Source: Dentipellis sp. KUC8613 (lineage: Eukaryota; Basidiomycota; Agaricomycetes; Russulales; Hericiaceae). From it: DNA of 64,000 bases. Positions 1 through 12,031 of this stretch are shown in pieces. The notes beneath the pieces are model-generated. The model had not been told where the DNA came from. It worked only from the letters and a program-made list of their open reading frames with translations, and did not search any database. The stretch is taken from NCBI GenBank assembly GCA_002286715.1, contig NSJX01000058.1, positions 91,941 to 155,940 on the forward strand, read 5' to 3'. The translations under genes and the position numbers were made by a program. How positions within the stretch are numbered: the first letter of the stretch is position 1; each line of letters starts with the position of its first letter.

Positions 1-1191
1 AGTCTCGGGAGCCTGCACGTCTGCCGCGGAGGGGGGCTCCTCGTCGGCTTCCTCCTCTGCCTCCTCCTGCACGGGCAACGACTTGTCCGGCGTGCGCGCC
101 TTGAACGCTGGCACAGGCGACGTCTGGCTCGCGAGCTTCGCGGCCGTGGGCGGGGTCCCGCGCTGTGTCGGCGATTCCCCGTGTGCGTGCGATGGTCCTA
201 CGTTCGCAGCAGACGATGTGGAGGCAGAGGATGACTTGCGGGCGGTGGTAGAGGTAGGAAGAGTGGAAGACTCGGGGGCATACGCATCGCGCTCGTACTC
301 GTACTGCACGTAGTTTGCGGTATGCTCGCCAGGCGTCGCCATCGGCGTGTGGTACGTCGGAGAAGCCTCGCGCTGGGGCTGCTGGGGCGCATCGCGCTTC
401 AGACTGCCCCTCCGCCCGAGCGTGTCCTTATCGCGCGACTCACGCCGCACGGCGCGCTCGCGGTCCCGGTCCGGCTCCTTCGGGCTAACGCGATCCGCGG
501 CCTTGAGGCGCTCCATGACGGGATGGTCCTTCGGGGGCGAGCCCGCCTCGAAGTGCTTCGGAACGGCCCCGCTCGATGCGCCACCGGCGTACGCAACGCC
601 CGCCATGCCGCTCAGGTTTTGCTGCTGCAGCTGGTGCGCGTGCGCCTGGTCGATCTCGGCCATGAATTGCGGTGTCATCTGGAACGTCTCCATTAGGAAC
701 TGCGGCGGCGGCACACGCGGTATCGGGCGAGGATAGCCCATCCCCATCTGCGAATTGGGGTTTGTGTTCGGAATGGAGTTTGCATTCGGGTTCGCGGGCG
801 CGGTCGCAGACATGCCGTTCATGGAGAGGAATTGGTGCACGAGGGGAGTGGACATGGAGTGCTGCGGCGCTGGCGGATGCGCGTGCGAAGGCACTTGTTG
901 GTGGATATTGGGCTGACTCATGCTCTGCACGGGCGGTGGAGGCGGAGAGAGAATCTCTGGCGTACCGCCGCGCGGGCTGGTAGGCTGATATGTCGGTGAG
1001 GAGGGCTTGCGCGAGGCGGGAGGTGGCGCTTGCGTGGCGGGGGGTGGTGAGCGCTTGTTGTTGAAGGACGCGTGCGAAGCGGTGGGGCTTGGCTGCCCTC
1101 CGTGTTGAGACTGGTAGGAGATGGATTGGCCACGAACGGTGCGTTGCCGTTCGCGGAAGGACGGAGAGGGTGAACCCTCACGGGGCGACAT
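1..1191 (-). CDS. Pro/Ser/Gln-rich protein, N-terminal part (3' end outside window)
   Basis: I do not recognise this protein. One reading frame stays open without a stop from the ATG at 1191 down to the window edge (about 397 codons), so the gene is cut at its 3' end. The product starts MSPREGSPSPSFRERQRT and is low in complexity: proline-, serine- and glutamine-rich over the first 200 residues. A more conserved-looking stretch follows around residues 175-215 (PPPQFLMETFQMTPQFMAE, then HQLQQQNLSG). After that comes a highly charged region (PKEPDRDRERAVRRESRDKD) and an acidic EEAEEEADEEP stretch near the edge. No signal peptide or membrane segment is visible, so I infer an intracellular, probably nuclear or scaffolding protein. 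Any catalytic or DNA-binding domain would lie beyond the window. Confidence 0.6.
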   Translation of the reverse strand, partial: MSPREGSPSPSFRERQRTVRGQSISYQSQHGGQPSPTASHASFNNKRSPPPATQAPPPASRKPSSPTYQPTSPRGGTPEILSPPPPPVQSMSQPNIHQQVPSHAHPPAPQHSMSTPLVHQFLSMNGMSATAPANPNANSIPNTNPNSQMGMGYPRPIPRVPPPQFLMETFQMTPQFMAEIDQAHAHQLQQQNLSGMAGVAYAGGASSGAVPKHFEAGSPPKDHPVMERLKAADRVSPKEPDRDRERAVRRESRDKDTLGRRGSLKRDAPQQPQREASPTYHTPMATPGEHTANYVQYEYERDAYAPESSTLPTSTTARKSSSASTSSAANVGPSHAHGESPTQRGTPPTAAKLASQTSPVPAFKARTPDKSLPVQEEAEEEADEEPPSAADVQAPET

Positions 1192-3328
1192 ATTGGGGCC
1201 TGGAAATAGCACTAAGTATCGAACTGCAAGGGCGTACCAGAGAACGAGAGGCAAAGAACCAAGAAAGGGCAAGCATTGCCATGCAGTGCCTGCCATAGCT
1301 TTACCGCCCACTAGGACAGGTCGGGTCCTTGCCGTTGACCACGAACACCTCTCGGTGCCCTGCGCTCAAAAGGCCGCGATCCAAGACATAGGAAAGCAAA
1401 GACCTACCTTGCGAACCCGGGTGTCCCGTTGCCTTTCTGATCAACGGAGGCGATTGCGTCGACATCGGTGCGAATCCAGCGGAGAAGGATGCTGGGGCGC
1501 GAAGAAGGGGGGAAGAATGGGAGGGAGAGGATGCGATCAGGGAGCAGAAGGGGAAGGCGGATACAAGTAACGCGGCGAGGGCAACTCGCGTTTCCAACGT
1601 GGCCTCGGGCAGCCCGCGACGGCAGGCTCAGAGAGCGCAATGAGGACACTCTCCGCCCACGAATATGGAAATTTGCCTCGAGGCAGATCACCGCACGCGC
1701 GCGCCTCTGTCCCTGCGGTCCGACCGTCCTCACATTTATATCCCTCCATGGCCACGCGCGGCTTTCATTTCCGGTCGTCATTGGAGCTGGACAATAGGCC
1801 TTGCGCAATTGTTGCAAGCTGGGAACAAGGCCCTTGCAGCTCGATGGGGACGGAACGAAAGGGAGACAACAAGGCCTTTGTCAGCAGGGCGGCGTGGCGA
1901 GCAAGCGCCCGTCCGCTGTGAGGCCGCCGCCGCGATGGCCATGACATTTCGAGCGTCGTTCCGTTCCTATCCCTTCCCTTTCTTCCCTTCTTATCGATCA
2001 TCACCCTGCACAACGACATCCGCGCGGACATCCCGGCACCTCTGTGACGACGTGCTTCTGCAGTGCGTACCAAGGTCGGGGACGAGGGGCGCGATACCTA
2101 CAGCATGATCTAGGTATGGAATGGCGCTAACACTCACATTGGTTCAAAACTAGTGCTGCGCGAGGGCCTTCTACAACCCCACTCTGTCGACTGCTGCTGC
2201 ACGCCGTTGTTTCATAACCGATCGATGCCGCCCGCACGCCCCGATGCTGTCGATAATGTCTGGAGTGTCGGCACGCTGCCCTGCACGCCCCAGACTGTGC
2301 CGGGAAATTTGGGAGAGCGCGCTGGAAGAAGGCAGCAATGTGGGTCCAGGGACAAGGTGCGGACGACACGAGCCGTCCAGAAGCAAGATGTGGCTTCCTA
2401 TGAGACAAATGCCGTTGCCGCGTTTGGTGCGACGATCTTGGAACGATAAGCTTCAAGGGCGGCAAGGCATTCAGAGGTAAAAGCTAAGTCCTTCTTTGGA
2501 TGCCGGAGGGGAAGATATGATGAGTGTTGTTCGCTGAGTCCTTTCAGAATCGCGGATGGGTAGAGGGTTGGCTTCAACACTTCGACTACCACATCCGAGA
2601 GGCGCCGCTGCAGGCAATGTCGGTCACATCGGATGCTGTCCGAAGAGGTCTTGCCGATGAGAATCCTAGAAGCCGTAACCAGCTGACCGGATAGAAAAGC
2701 AGCGCTCGATAGACGTTCGAGGAGGAACACGGCAATACTGAAACAGATGTCGACGGCTTGTCTGGTGATCCGCCTGCATACGCTTGCGTGTATGCGCTCT
2801 TTTTCACCGTCGCGCAAGGCAAGTTTGACAGCGCAAAAACACACCTGCCTAAAATTTGCTCATTCCGCCTCGATTTCTGATTCCGGATGGAGCTTTGAAG
2901 AATAGATGCGCCTCGAACGACTTGGACGCACGCGACTGGAGTCGACCAATTGCGTCGTCTTTCACGTCGCGTGTATGCGTCTAGATTTTTGCCTGTGGAC
3001 CAATAGTAGAATCAGTAATACAAACCGCTATCCTGATCTACAACCTTTTTGCTTGGGTTTTGGACGGGCCAGATAGAACTTTTGAAAGCTGGAGGTGCCC
3101 CTAAGCGACGCGACGATTCTGCGAGCCACTTTGGCGTCGCGTATCACGTGAAGTTACGTCACGCGACACCGTCACTTCAGAGCTAGTAAGTAGTACAAAG
3201 CTTCCAGTTCAAACTCACGACTCGAGCGGGCGTTATGAATGATGCAGGGTAAAAACCGAACACGCAGACCACACACATGTACATAGTGGGTAACCAAACC
3301 ATCAATCTGGGTCCATGTTTGGCTCGTG
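1192..3328. other. Intergenic region, no supported gene
   Basis: This stretch lies between the 5' end of the Pro/Ser-rich gene and the 3' end of RFC1. A 148-codon open frame at 2398-2844 (-) is the only notable one; it has no recognisable motif, signal peptide or paralog in the window, and I do not call it. I see no RNA gene or repeat here. Confidence 0.5.
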
Positions 3329-6300
3329 TCACCTGCTCCTCGACGACCCAGCTGCTTTCCCTTTCGCCTTACTCTTCCCCGTGGCTGCGCCCTTCTTCTT
3401 CGCACCGGCTTGCTGGATCAAACTGTCGCCTTCAATCCCATCCGACTCCGAATCTTTCTTCTTCTCGTCGTCGGGGTCATCAGGCACCTCGTCTTCCACC
3501 TGTTGAATCATGAGTAGATGAGATAAGCTCGAAAGACTGACCAACTAAACAACACTTACATCGAATGCCTCTTCGAGGTCCGGCGCGGGCCCACCTGCAA
3601 GCTTCTTTGGCACCTTGCCTAGATCCTGCGCTTTATGGAAGGGAATCGGGTGGTCCTGTGCATTGTACCTGCAAAGCCAGATTAGCAAATGCCCTACGCG
3701 AGATTAGGAACACAGAGCCGCACTTCTTCGTCAACGCCGTCTTCGTCGCAGCCGAAATCTTCTTCTGCACAAGCTCCTCTTTGCGCTCATCGACGCCCAG
3801 CTCGACGATGGTGTCCCAGTCCTCCTTGCTCAAGTAGTACTCATCCATCATCTCAATGACTTCGTCTACAGCACTCTGCACGGAGCCGATTCACATTTAG
3901 CCATCTCACCCCTTTGACAATGGTAGAGCAAGAAGACGTACCGAGCCCTGCTGAATGAGCGGCTGCACGATATGCGGGAACAGCGCGGGGATGTACGACT
4001 GGCGTATCTCGGCCTTGTCTCCCGACACCTTGAGCCGCATGCGGATCTGCACCTCGCCGAGCTCGCGGCTGAGCTTGTTCTGCTTCGAGTTCTGGCCGAG
4101 CCATTGGGGGAATGACATCGGGTTCTCGCCGCCGTAGCCGGAGCCGGAGCCGTATAGGAATGATGCGGGTCGGATGGTCGAGAGAATGGCGTGGGTGGGC
4201 ATGAGCGTCCATTGCTGCTCCGGTCTAAAATGGGCCAGGATGTCAACTCTTTTGAGAACAATGTGTATGAGGGGAAAGCGCCCACCCGTGAATCTGCGCA
4301 TCAACAAGGTCGCCGTCAGATATGGAGGACGCCGCTTGATCCATGAGCTCGAGCTGCTTCAGCATGTCTGGCGGGGACGAGATGGTGCCCACACGTGCGG
4401 GTTTCGTCTTCAGATAGTTCTCCTGAAAGACGGGGATAATTCGTTGGTGCTAGTCTCATCGAGGGGGTAGAAGCTGACCTGGATGAAGAGCGGCACAAAC
4501 GAGTAGTCGTGAAAGTAGAGCTCCATCTTATCGCCCAGCGTCTCGCGTGAGGTGCGCGAGAAGAGGTATGGACCCAAGATCTTCTGAGTGACGTTGAAAG
4601 GCGTCATCACAGAGTACTTCTCGTTCATCTTCGCGCTACATACCCACGAGCCCTATATTGGGATCACTTAACGTGGAAGGGAGAGAAAGAATACGCACAG
4701 AGCTTTACTCTCGTCGAAGTCCATGGTATCGCTCGAAAGTTTCCAAGTCGACAGCATGTTAAGCACTTGCCGGATATCAGATTGGACACCAGTGACGAGC
4801 TGATCGACAACGTTGCCGGGTATCTTCATTTTCTCTCTAAAATCGGACGCATTAGATTTTGAGCAGACTCAAGGAAGGGCGCCATACTTGTAAGCGATGG
4901 TCAGAATCCGGGATCGGATAGCGTTGGCCTCAGGCCTCCGGAAGGGAAGATTAAAAGTGGATGCGACGAGGGGCTTCATTTTCTGCGACCCGCGATCGTT
5001 CGCAATACAGATGATAGGGACCTGGTTCGAGATGAAGTCAATTTCCCGAGGCCATAGAAAAAAGCGGGTGAGGATGCACCTTCGTTTTCCGAATGAGTGC
5101 GGCGAGGGCACCGACGCCACCACGGTCACCGGCAGACATCCCATCGACTTCATCCATGATGAGACACGACTTGTCGTTGATCGGGACCCCTGCGACGTGT
5201 GTTTTCTAAATACCGATTCTTGAGCGCCAGATTATCACATTCAAGAGACAATACGTACCTCACCACCGCCCATCCATCCGTCTAGTGATGTATTGGTAAT
5301 ATTGGTGCTATTCTACGGGTCCCGATCGCGTTAATGACAGTGACAGTGAATAGACAGACTGGGTATTACCTCGACAAGTTTCTTGCTTCTTGCGTCACTA
5401 GCGTTCAATTCAATTGGCGTAAAGCCTTCCAGTTTGGCGACTAGATGAGCAGCAGTGGTCTTCCCAATTCCAGGTGGACCGCTGATCATCACCCCACGGA
5501 AGACGTTCATACCGTTCTTGCCAGGTTTCTTGAATCCTGACTTCAGACTACTTGACCTGCGATGACAAAATAGTTGAGTCCGAAGCACAGAGATTGTGAA
5601 AGAATTGCCATACCAGTCATGCAACCAGGCCTGCAACTTCTCCACCTGGCCCTTATTTCCGCAGATCTCCTTCAATGATTGCGGTGCGTAGCGGTCGGTC
5701 CAAAGCTGCGTGGAGCGGTCAACTCCCCCTACAGCCTTGCCCTTTCCGTCCTTCTTTTCTCTCTGCTCCATCTCTTTAGCTCCCTCCTTGATCGCCTGCA
5801 TCTCCTTGTCCATCTTCTTCTTCGTCTTCTCGTCTACTGCGCCACCCTTGGCACTAGGCCCTTTGCGTGTTGCGATGAGGTTGAGGAACTCGTCCTCCGA
5901 AAGCGTCGCTAGACCGTGCTTCTTGATCGCAGCGAGCTTTGAGGGACCGGCGCCTTCTCCAAGCACGACATACGATGTTTTGGAAGACGGCTGGCCTGTT
6001 ACTCGGCTAGATGAAAGTGAGAGGAAGAATCGAGATTGTGGGAGGAGTGAACGTACCCGCCAAAACGTTTCGCCAGATCAACAGCCTCTTCACGCGCGAA
6101 ACTACTCAGTTCACCAGTGAACACGAACGCGAGCCCCGCTAGGCAATCGGGGGATGCAGGCTTAGGGACGGGCTTAGACCCCGGATTCGAAGGACCAGCG
6201 AGCTTCGCTGCTTTCGCCGCTGCCCAGCTATGGCCATAGTCAGTTAAGCCAATTCGATATTGACATAGATGTCTCGACGAACTTGAATTTAGGCTTTGGC

Positions 6301-7264
6301 TTCTCCTCTACTTCGTCATCCTCTTCTTCCTTTGCAGGTTTTGTCTTCGTGGCTTTCGCCTTAGGCTCCGGCTTCTCTTTCTTCGCGGCAGCTTTAGGTT
6401 TCGCTGACTCGGCCTTCTTTGGTGACGACTTCCGCGGTGCCCTTGTGGACTTCTTCTTCGGAGCTTCATCTTCATCCACCTCCATATATTCATCCTCATC
6501 CTCCTCATCGCTTTCGGTCTCGCTCTCATAGTCGTCATCTTTAGCGGCCTTCTTCGACTTTGCCTTGCTAGTCGAGGCAGATGTAGATGCACGAGGCTTC
6601 GGTTTGGCTTTTGCCACAGGAGTAGACGCCGCCTTGCTAGAACTGACGGCAACTTTCTTCTTGGGCGGCGGTTTCACTGGTTCGTCCTCTTCTGTATCCT
6701 CTTCCTCATCGCTAGAAGGCAGAGCGCCATGCTTCTTGCGCTTGCCATTAGCAGGCGCAGGAGAGGGTTCTGCTCGAGGCTTCTTGTCTCTGGTAAGCAG
6801 CGGGGTTAGACTGCCATGCCGAGGATAGTGTGCAATTCAGATACATACACGATCGGCTTCGACAGAGCTTTGGCCTTAACAGGCATAGGTCTACGAGTAT
6901 GAGATCAGTCATATATCAAGATAATCCTAGGTGATCTCTCACTCGTCATCGTCATCATCCGCTGTAATGAAGCCGCTCGCTCTTAGAATCGCAAGGCTGT
7001 AGGGAGTTGGAGACACGTACAAATCAAGATAGCCTTCCTCGCCGACGCCCCCTTTTCCCGCTTCTATCATTCCAGTCACGATCCAGTCAACATACTCTTC
7101 GAATACTTCTCGAATAGACTTGGGCCACTCACAATTGCGCCTGCACCCAAACTCGCGCCCGCGCCAGACCCTCCGCCCGTACTGCCTCCGCCGAAGAACG
7201 CCCGGATATCCTTCGCATTCCCCGCTGATTTAGTGGGCGTTTTGGATAGTTTCGCGGGAGCCAT
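3329..7264 (-). CDS. RFC1: Replication factor C subunit 1 (clamp loader large subunit)
   Basis: This is the large ATPase subunit of the RFC complex, which opens PCNA and loads it onto primer-template junctions in the nucleus. The start is MAPAKLSKTPTKSAG at 7264. Next comes a long lysine/acidic low-complexity region (6240-6780), then a BRCT domain (around 5950-6190; LAFVFTGELSSF, then SSKTSYVVLGEGAGPSK). The RFC box region reads LWTDRYAPQSLKEICGNKG. The AAA+ core carries Walker A GPPGIGKTTAAH (about 5460) and Walker B IMDEVDGMSAGDRGG (about 5130-5170), followed by FRRPEANAIRSRI. The RFC1-specific C-terminal domain includes WLGQNSKQNKLSRELGE and MMDEYYLSKEDWD. The protein ends in a Lys/Ser-rich tail, as in yeast Rfc1. 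Many short introns interrupt it; the last joins LEEAFD to VEDEVPDD near 3504. The order matches yeast and human RFC1 throughout, and no frame break was seen. Confidence 0.95.
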
Positions 7265-7339
7265 CGTTAGCTCGACGCCGTAGAGTGTGAGGAGGAAAGT
7301 AAGAAGGGCACAAGTGAGCGTGCGGTTGTGGGTTGCATG

Positions 7340-7345
7340 ACGCGT
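7340..7345. promoter_or_regulatory. MluI cell-cycle box (ACGCGT) in RFC1 promoter
   Basis: ACGCGT lies 76 bp upstream of the RFC1 start codon. In yeasts this palindrome is the binding site of MBF, which drives DNA replication genes at G1/S. The assignment to MBF in this fungus is by analogy. Confidence 0.5.
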
Positions 7346-7377
7346 GACGCTGCGCGGGATGATGCAGCGTCACGATT

Positions 7378-7393
7378 CGCGTGACGTCACGCG
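7378..7393. promoter_or_regulatory. 16-bp perfect palindrome with CRE core, RFC1 upstream region
   Basis: CGCGTGACGTCACGCG is a perfect palindrome centred on the bZIP/CREB-type site TGACGTCA, 114 bp upstream of the RFC1 start. A role in transcription is inferred only from the motif and its position. Confidence 0.4.
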
Positions 7394-7677
7394 CATGGAT
7401 AATGGGCCGTGTCACGCTTGATTTGGTGAATTCGGGCTGTTGACCAGTTCAGGTTCAAGTTCAGGTTCAGTTCACACATGGCATTGGCGATAACGTTCAA
7501 CTGTTCAAGGTTTTAAAATCGTCAGAGCGTGTTATTACACAAGTAGCTGCCGTCCAGAGCAAAACATAGCGCATCCATGTAATATTTTCCAAACTCTCCC
7601 AGTCGTAAAGAGGTCTAACTACTGTTTGAAGTCGCAACTTCCGCATTATAGCGTGGATGTACCAAGACCTGGGCCTA

Positions 7678-9193
7678 TCAGTTATTCTGCTGCGAGTTCG
7701 ACAGAGTAGCGCAAGTCGTTGTCGCTGCATTCGCCGCACAGTACCCTGGGCCGCCGGTCTGACCGGCCCCAAAGCTCAAGACCACATCGTACTTGTCGCC
7801 GACAGGGCGGAGGCTCTGGTAGAGCGTCGTCAACTTCTGACCTTGCCCTGGAAAATGGAAGTGCGTTGTGAAGGCGTATATATCGCACGTGCATGAGGAC
7901 AACTTACTGCTGTTTTCGGCGATTGGAACGCAGCCTAGACACAACGGTACAACAATCAGGAAGCGTATCAGGATGAGGCATGGGTGATCAAGCTTACGAG
8001 TGACAGCAAGATTAGCGCCATTCGTGCCCGCGGCCTGTCCTTCGAGGCTACTCGCGAAAGGATACTCGTCGCAGCTGTGCCCCTCAGTGAAGCCCACCTT
8101 CGCACTGCACCTGTTCGGTTTCGCGTTCCCGCATGAGTTGTTCTCACGCGCAGCCCTGCATGCCGCCTTTTCCGAGTTGCGGGTCAGCGTCGCTGCGTGC
8201 CCGCGACAGTTGATCCCGTAACACATGTTTTGCTGGTTTGTATCGTAAGCCATCGCAGATCCTCATTCGCTTGGAGGAGGGACTTACGCAGACGCCAGGG
8301 ATATTGCTCGTGGCGCTGCAGTCGAACTCGAGCTGAACGTTTGCGCGTCCTTCAATGATTCGGATGCGCATATCTTCGTCAGACAAGAATGGGCTCGTGT
8401 CATTGCCGTAAATGACGCGCACTCCGGCTGCATCGCCGACCTCTTGGATGGTCCGACGCCGGCGAGTGGAAAAGGCTTGAAGATTTGAATCGCACCTCTC
8501 ATCACAGCTTTTCCAGGGATATTGCATGAGGAAATATGGATGAACAGAAATGAAGTCGGAACACGCACGGATCGCAAGTATCACAATCTGCGGCAGTCGT
8601 GGCGCCAGCGGTACCAGCACGCTTCAGATTGCAAGCAGCGCCAAGGGCTATCAGAGTAGATGGTGAGAGCTTGTGTACAGATAAAGGGACACGACTCACG
8701 GCTAGTAGGCAGTGGGGATTGAACGGGTCCTGAAGGTTGAACGGGCCGTGCGGACGTGACGAGCTGTGATGTAGACTGTACGATAGGTGCTACTGTAGGT
8801 TGTACTGTAGGTTGTACCGTAGATTGTACGGCAGACTGTGCGGCAGGTTGTGCGGCAGGTTGTGAGAGAGGCAGTATTGGCTGGAGAGGCCTAGCAGGTT
8901 GAAGAGGCTGAACCGGTTTAGGAAGATGAGCAGGTGGCACAGGCTTTGCGACTAGGAGCTGGACGGGCTTCGGCTGATGAAGAGATTGAGCAGGCGGGCC
9001 ACCCTGTGTTGGTATGGGAGGCGTCAACGCTCCCACCTTATACGATGACAATACTTCGTATCAGACATGACAGAAAACCGACCTGGAGGGCGCTTGCATC
9101 AACCGCGCCGACGAGCGTGGGGGTAGCGCCGTTCACGACGGAAGGAACGACGAGCAAGAGCAGAAGTGAGAGAAGAGATGTAAAGGACGTCAT
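7678..9193 (-). CDS. Secreted NucA/NucB-domain deoxyribonuclease, copy A
   Basis: This is probably an extracellular DNase. Seven exons can be read. Exon 1 (9193-9083) encodes a signal peptide (MTSFTSLLSLLLLLVV, cleavage near VNG-AT). Exon 2 (9036-8700) encodes a Pro/Val/Gln-rich linker. Exons 3-7 encode a cysteine-rich domain. The NucA/NucB core (PF14040 type) is recognised from MCYGINCRGH and LTRN, then HSCDEYPFAS with its invariant Asp-Glu, EGQ, and a tiny exon RCVPIAENS followed by QGQ. In Bacillus NucB the same order carries the catalytic Asp and Glu. Cysteine pairs flank the core and fit a secreted protein. The gene ends at TGA 7678. It is head to head with a paralog at 12032-13526 that shares the splice positions of its last exons. 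The enzymatic role is inferred from the family. Confidence 0.85.
8792..8863 (-). repeat. Six tandem 12-bp repeats encoding a tetrapeptide linker
   Basis: Six consecutive 12-bp units related to ACTGTAGGTTGT lie within exon 2 of NucA/NucB copy A. Read on the minus strand they encode four-residue units of the types QPTV, QSTV, QSAV and QPAA. Paralog B has no such repeat at this place. Confidence 0.85.
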
Positions 9194-9290
9194 GGCCTGC
9201 ACTATGAAAGGTGGGAGATGATGGGGGAAAATGAGAAGATGTGTTAAGAGAAAAGGGCCAGCCTGGGGGAACACCGTCGGGCGGTCGTCT

Positions 9291-9297
9291 TTTTATA
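9291..9297 (-). promoter_or_regulatory. TATA box of NucA/NucB copy A
   Basis: TATAAAA on the minus strand lies about 98 bp upstream of the start codon at 9193, at a position similar to that of the TATA box of copy B. Confidence 0.55.
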
Positions 9298-11910
9298 CTG
9301 CAACGAGGTCTGTGGGATAGCGATGAAGCATCTTTTACCGTGCAGAGCATTAGCACGATTTTCCTGAGCGGCGGGGATCGACTAAAGATGCTACTCCGCG
9401 GCGATTCGAGCTTCGATGGTTAGACGACGGACCTAAATCTGAATCTGGGTCGGATATGTAGTCATGTGTGGTCCAATCCAGCGCCGGCCGCGACGACAGA
9501 GCCTGTAGAGCACTAAGTATGCTAAGACTGGAAAAATGGAGGGCAACGTACGTACATTGGACAAACTTGAAGTCTACGCTCCAACCAAAGGTGGAAACTG
9601 ACTCAATTCAAAGAGGTTCTACCTGCGCACTGCGCCGCTCAGGTACTGTAACGGGTGCGGCTAGAATTAAGAGAAAGGTGAAGAGATAGGAATGATTTTC
9701 AATCGGAGATTTATCTGTGCATGCCTCTGCAGACAGAGATGCTCCGATAGGTAAAGCCGGCCAAGCCTTGCGACTGCGGCATCCCTAAAATTTGCCCGTT
9801 GCATTTGATCCCCGCTCGAAGTCCTGGTTTATTGAACGGGTTGGCTTTTGGCGATGCAGCCTACGACTTGTAGACCCCTGCGACGGCTCTGAGAGTATCA
9901 GATGTAGGCACAGGAAGAGCGCTCGTAGTCATGCGATTATTCATGCGAGTGCTAATTGACATGGGTGCATCTTCATATTACCAAGTCAGATATCCGTCTC
10001 CGAGAATATTGGCGCCTACTTCCCTGTCAGACGGGATCATCAGGCTCGAGCAGATTACTAAGGCAGGGAGACTCTCACTTTTTGACATCAATGGTGGACC
10101 ATGTCACGCAACATGGTCCATTCTTCGCGAGAATAGTCCACATTCGATTTAGTGTGCGCAGAAGGGCGCACCAGCACACTCTCACCTAGAAATACTGTCT
10201 CGTCGTCTTCGAACGGCGAGCGGACATCGGTAGCCAAGGCTGTCTGTGTCGCTGAGAACGTGTCGACAGATGTAAGCGCAGGGATGCTGAGGGTGCGGCT
10301 GACGAGTGCTGTGAGTGCAACGGGCGAGTGGATTGGGAATTGAGATCAGATGGTGACAAAGACTCGGAGGACTCGATGTCAAATGCAGATATTCATACGG
10401 AAAAGCTGGGAAACGAGGGTTAGTGGAAAGCCTAAAAAGGAGGGTGCAAACAGAGAAGGAACAAGATCGAGAAATAGATGAGACGCAGCAGAAAGCAGTA
10501 GAGAAGCTGAATCGACCCATTGCGTCGAGTTCAATGCACCTTCGACGAGAGCCAACAGGCGCAATGCGAAAAGGGTCAGACGTAAGGCAAAAGAAATCAA
10601 GAAGATAAAAAAGTAGGCGTAATCCGCTTTGAATGAGACCTGGGTTGTTCATATGCACGGAAAGTAACACTCGTTGATCCCTGTTGGAATATTGTGCCTT
10701 TGACACTGTATATATATGTAATACGCGATCGCCCGCTGCTCCGCTAGAATCGAAAACAGCAGTACTCACCAGTAGCCCAAGGCCGCTGGTAAGCCGACGT
10801 ATGAACGTATGGTCAGATTTTTGAGACAGAGGCGTCGAGCTCACAGAGAAGGATAGCACTGGAGAGACCTAGAGAGATCAGCGCACGCGCTTTGGAAGCC
10901 GAAGAAAGAAAAGAAAAGAAAAATAAATCACGTGCCTCCGGAGCAAACCAACAAGATGGCGCCGTTATTCTCTACTCCCACAATCGAACGACTGGGACAC
11001 CGTCTCAACATTGAACTTGAACATTTCTGAAAATTCTCCACACAGTCACTTCGCGATGTTTCTCTGTGTTGCATGGTCACTATCAGATGGGTGGGCGCTA
11101 GGCGGGCGGCATATACCGTTCCATGAAGTCGTTCGGTCGACTTCCCCGCGCTGTCACGAGCTCTGTTGCCTCGGACGACTCGCTCTTTGCACAGTTCGTT
11201 TTGCTTGATTCAACCAAAGTTGGCTCTATTCACACTTCGGCTACTTGTTAAGCTACCCCCTTCAGCTTCAGTCTCGTTGCATCATGTCACCGCTACCCCG
11301 ATACACGCACCCATCCCGCGGCTATCAGACTATCATCCTCTCACAAGCATAGCCCTTCTTGTTTCAAAATAGGTCCCTCTCTGCTTCTCGAGCGTCTTTT
11401 CGTCTTTCTACCACTCACACGACATGTGCTTGATTGTCTTGTGAGTCGTCCGGGCTGAATTCGTGTTCAAGAGGATTGATACCGTCGCAGCGCCATCGGA
11501 TCCTGCTGTCCGTCAAACCAGCATTTTCTGATGCTTCCCAGGCTCGTTGCCTTGAACTTCCTCAGGGTTCACTCCTTGATTGAATGGCATTGCTTGCCGC
11601 TTTCTCTGCCAACAACCCTCGGTTCAGTAAGTCAACAGTTCTTGATATACCAGCCGCAGCATAACGACAGAAGTATGGAGCAGATATGAGGCGAAAGACC
11701 GACTTACCCGCACGAGGGTCGCACGAAAAATTTCTTAGAAAAAGGCCAAGAGAACTGTCATAGCGCTATAATTGTACTATAGGCGCTGCTGTTCCGCTGT
11801 CACCCTAAAACGCAAACACGGGCGAAACATCTACACGCGAAGATTCCTCAGAACCGCCGCGCCTCACTATGATATCTCTTTAATCTTCATTTAATTTGGA
11901 AGGGAAAAGG

Positions 11911-11917
11911 TATATAA
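11911..11917 (+). promoter_or_regulatory. TATA box of NucA/NucB copy B
   Basis: The sequence GGTATATAAACCC places a TATATAA element about 120 bp upstream of the ATG at 12032. Confidence 0.55.
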
Positions 11918-12031
11918 ACCCACGACGGTGCAACATTGTTTCTTCAGGCCGGACCTCCCTTGCATTCACTGCTCCTTCTATACTAACCACACACGTATAC
12001 CACCACCTTCACGACATCAGACTAATTCCCA

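Larger units (their letters stand above)
9194..12031. other. Divergent intergenic region between the two nucleases
   Basis: About 2.8 kb separates the two head-to-head nuclease genes and must hold both promoters. A 225-codon open frame at 10182-10859 (-) contains several in-frame donor-like and acceptor-like signals but no recognisable domain, and I do not call it. I saw no repeats or RNA genes. Confidence 0.5.

Noticed and set aside
2398..2844. 148-codon open frame (-)
   Set aside because: No recognisable domain, signal peptide or intron support.
10182..10859. 225-codon open frame (-) in the region between the nucleases
   Set aside because: No motif, several internal splice-like signals and no homologous partner in the window. 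It remains possible as part of a multi-exon gene but cannot be supported.
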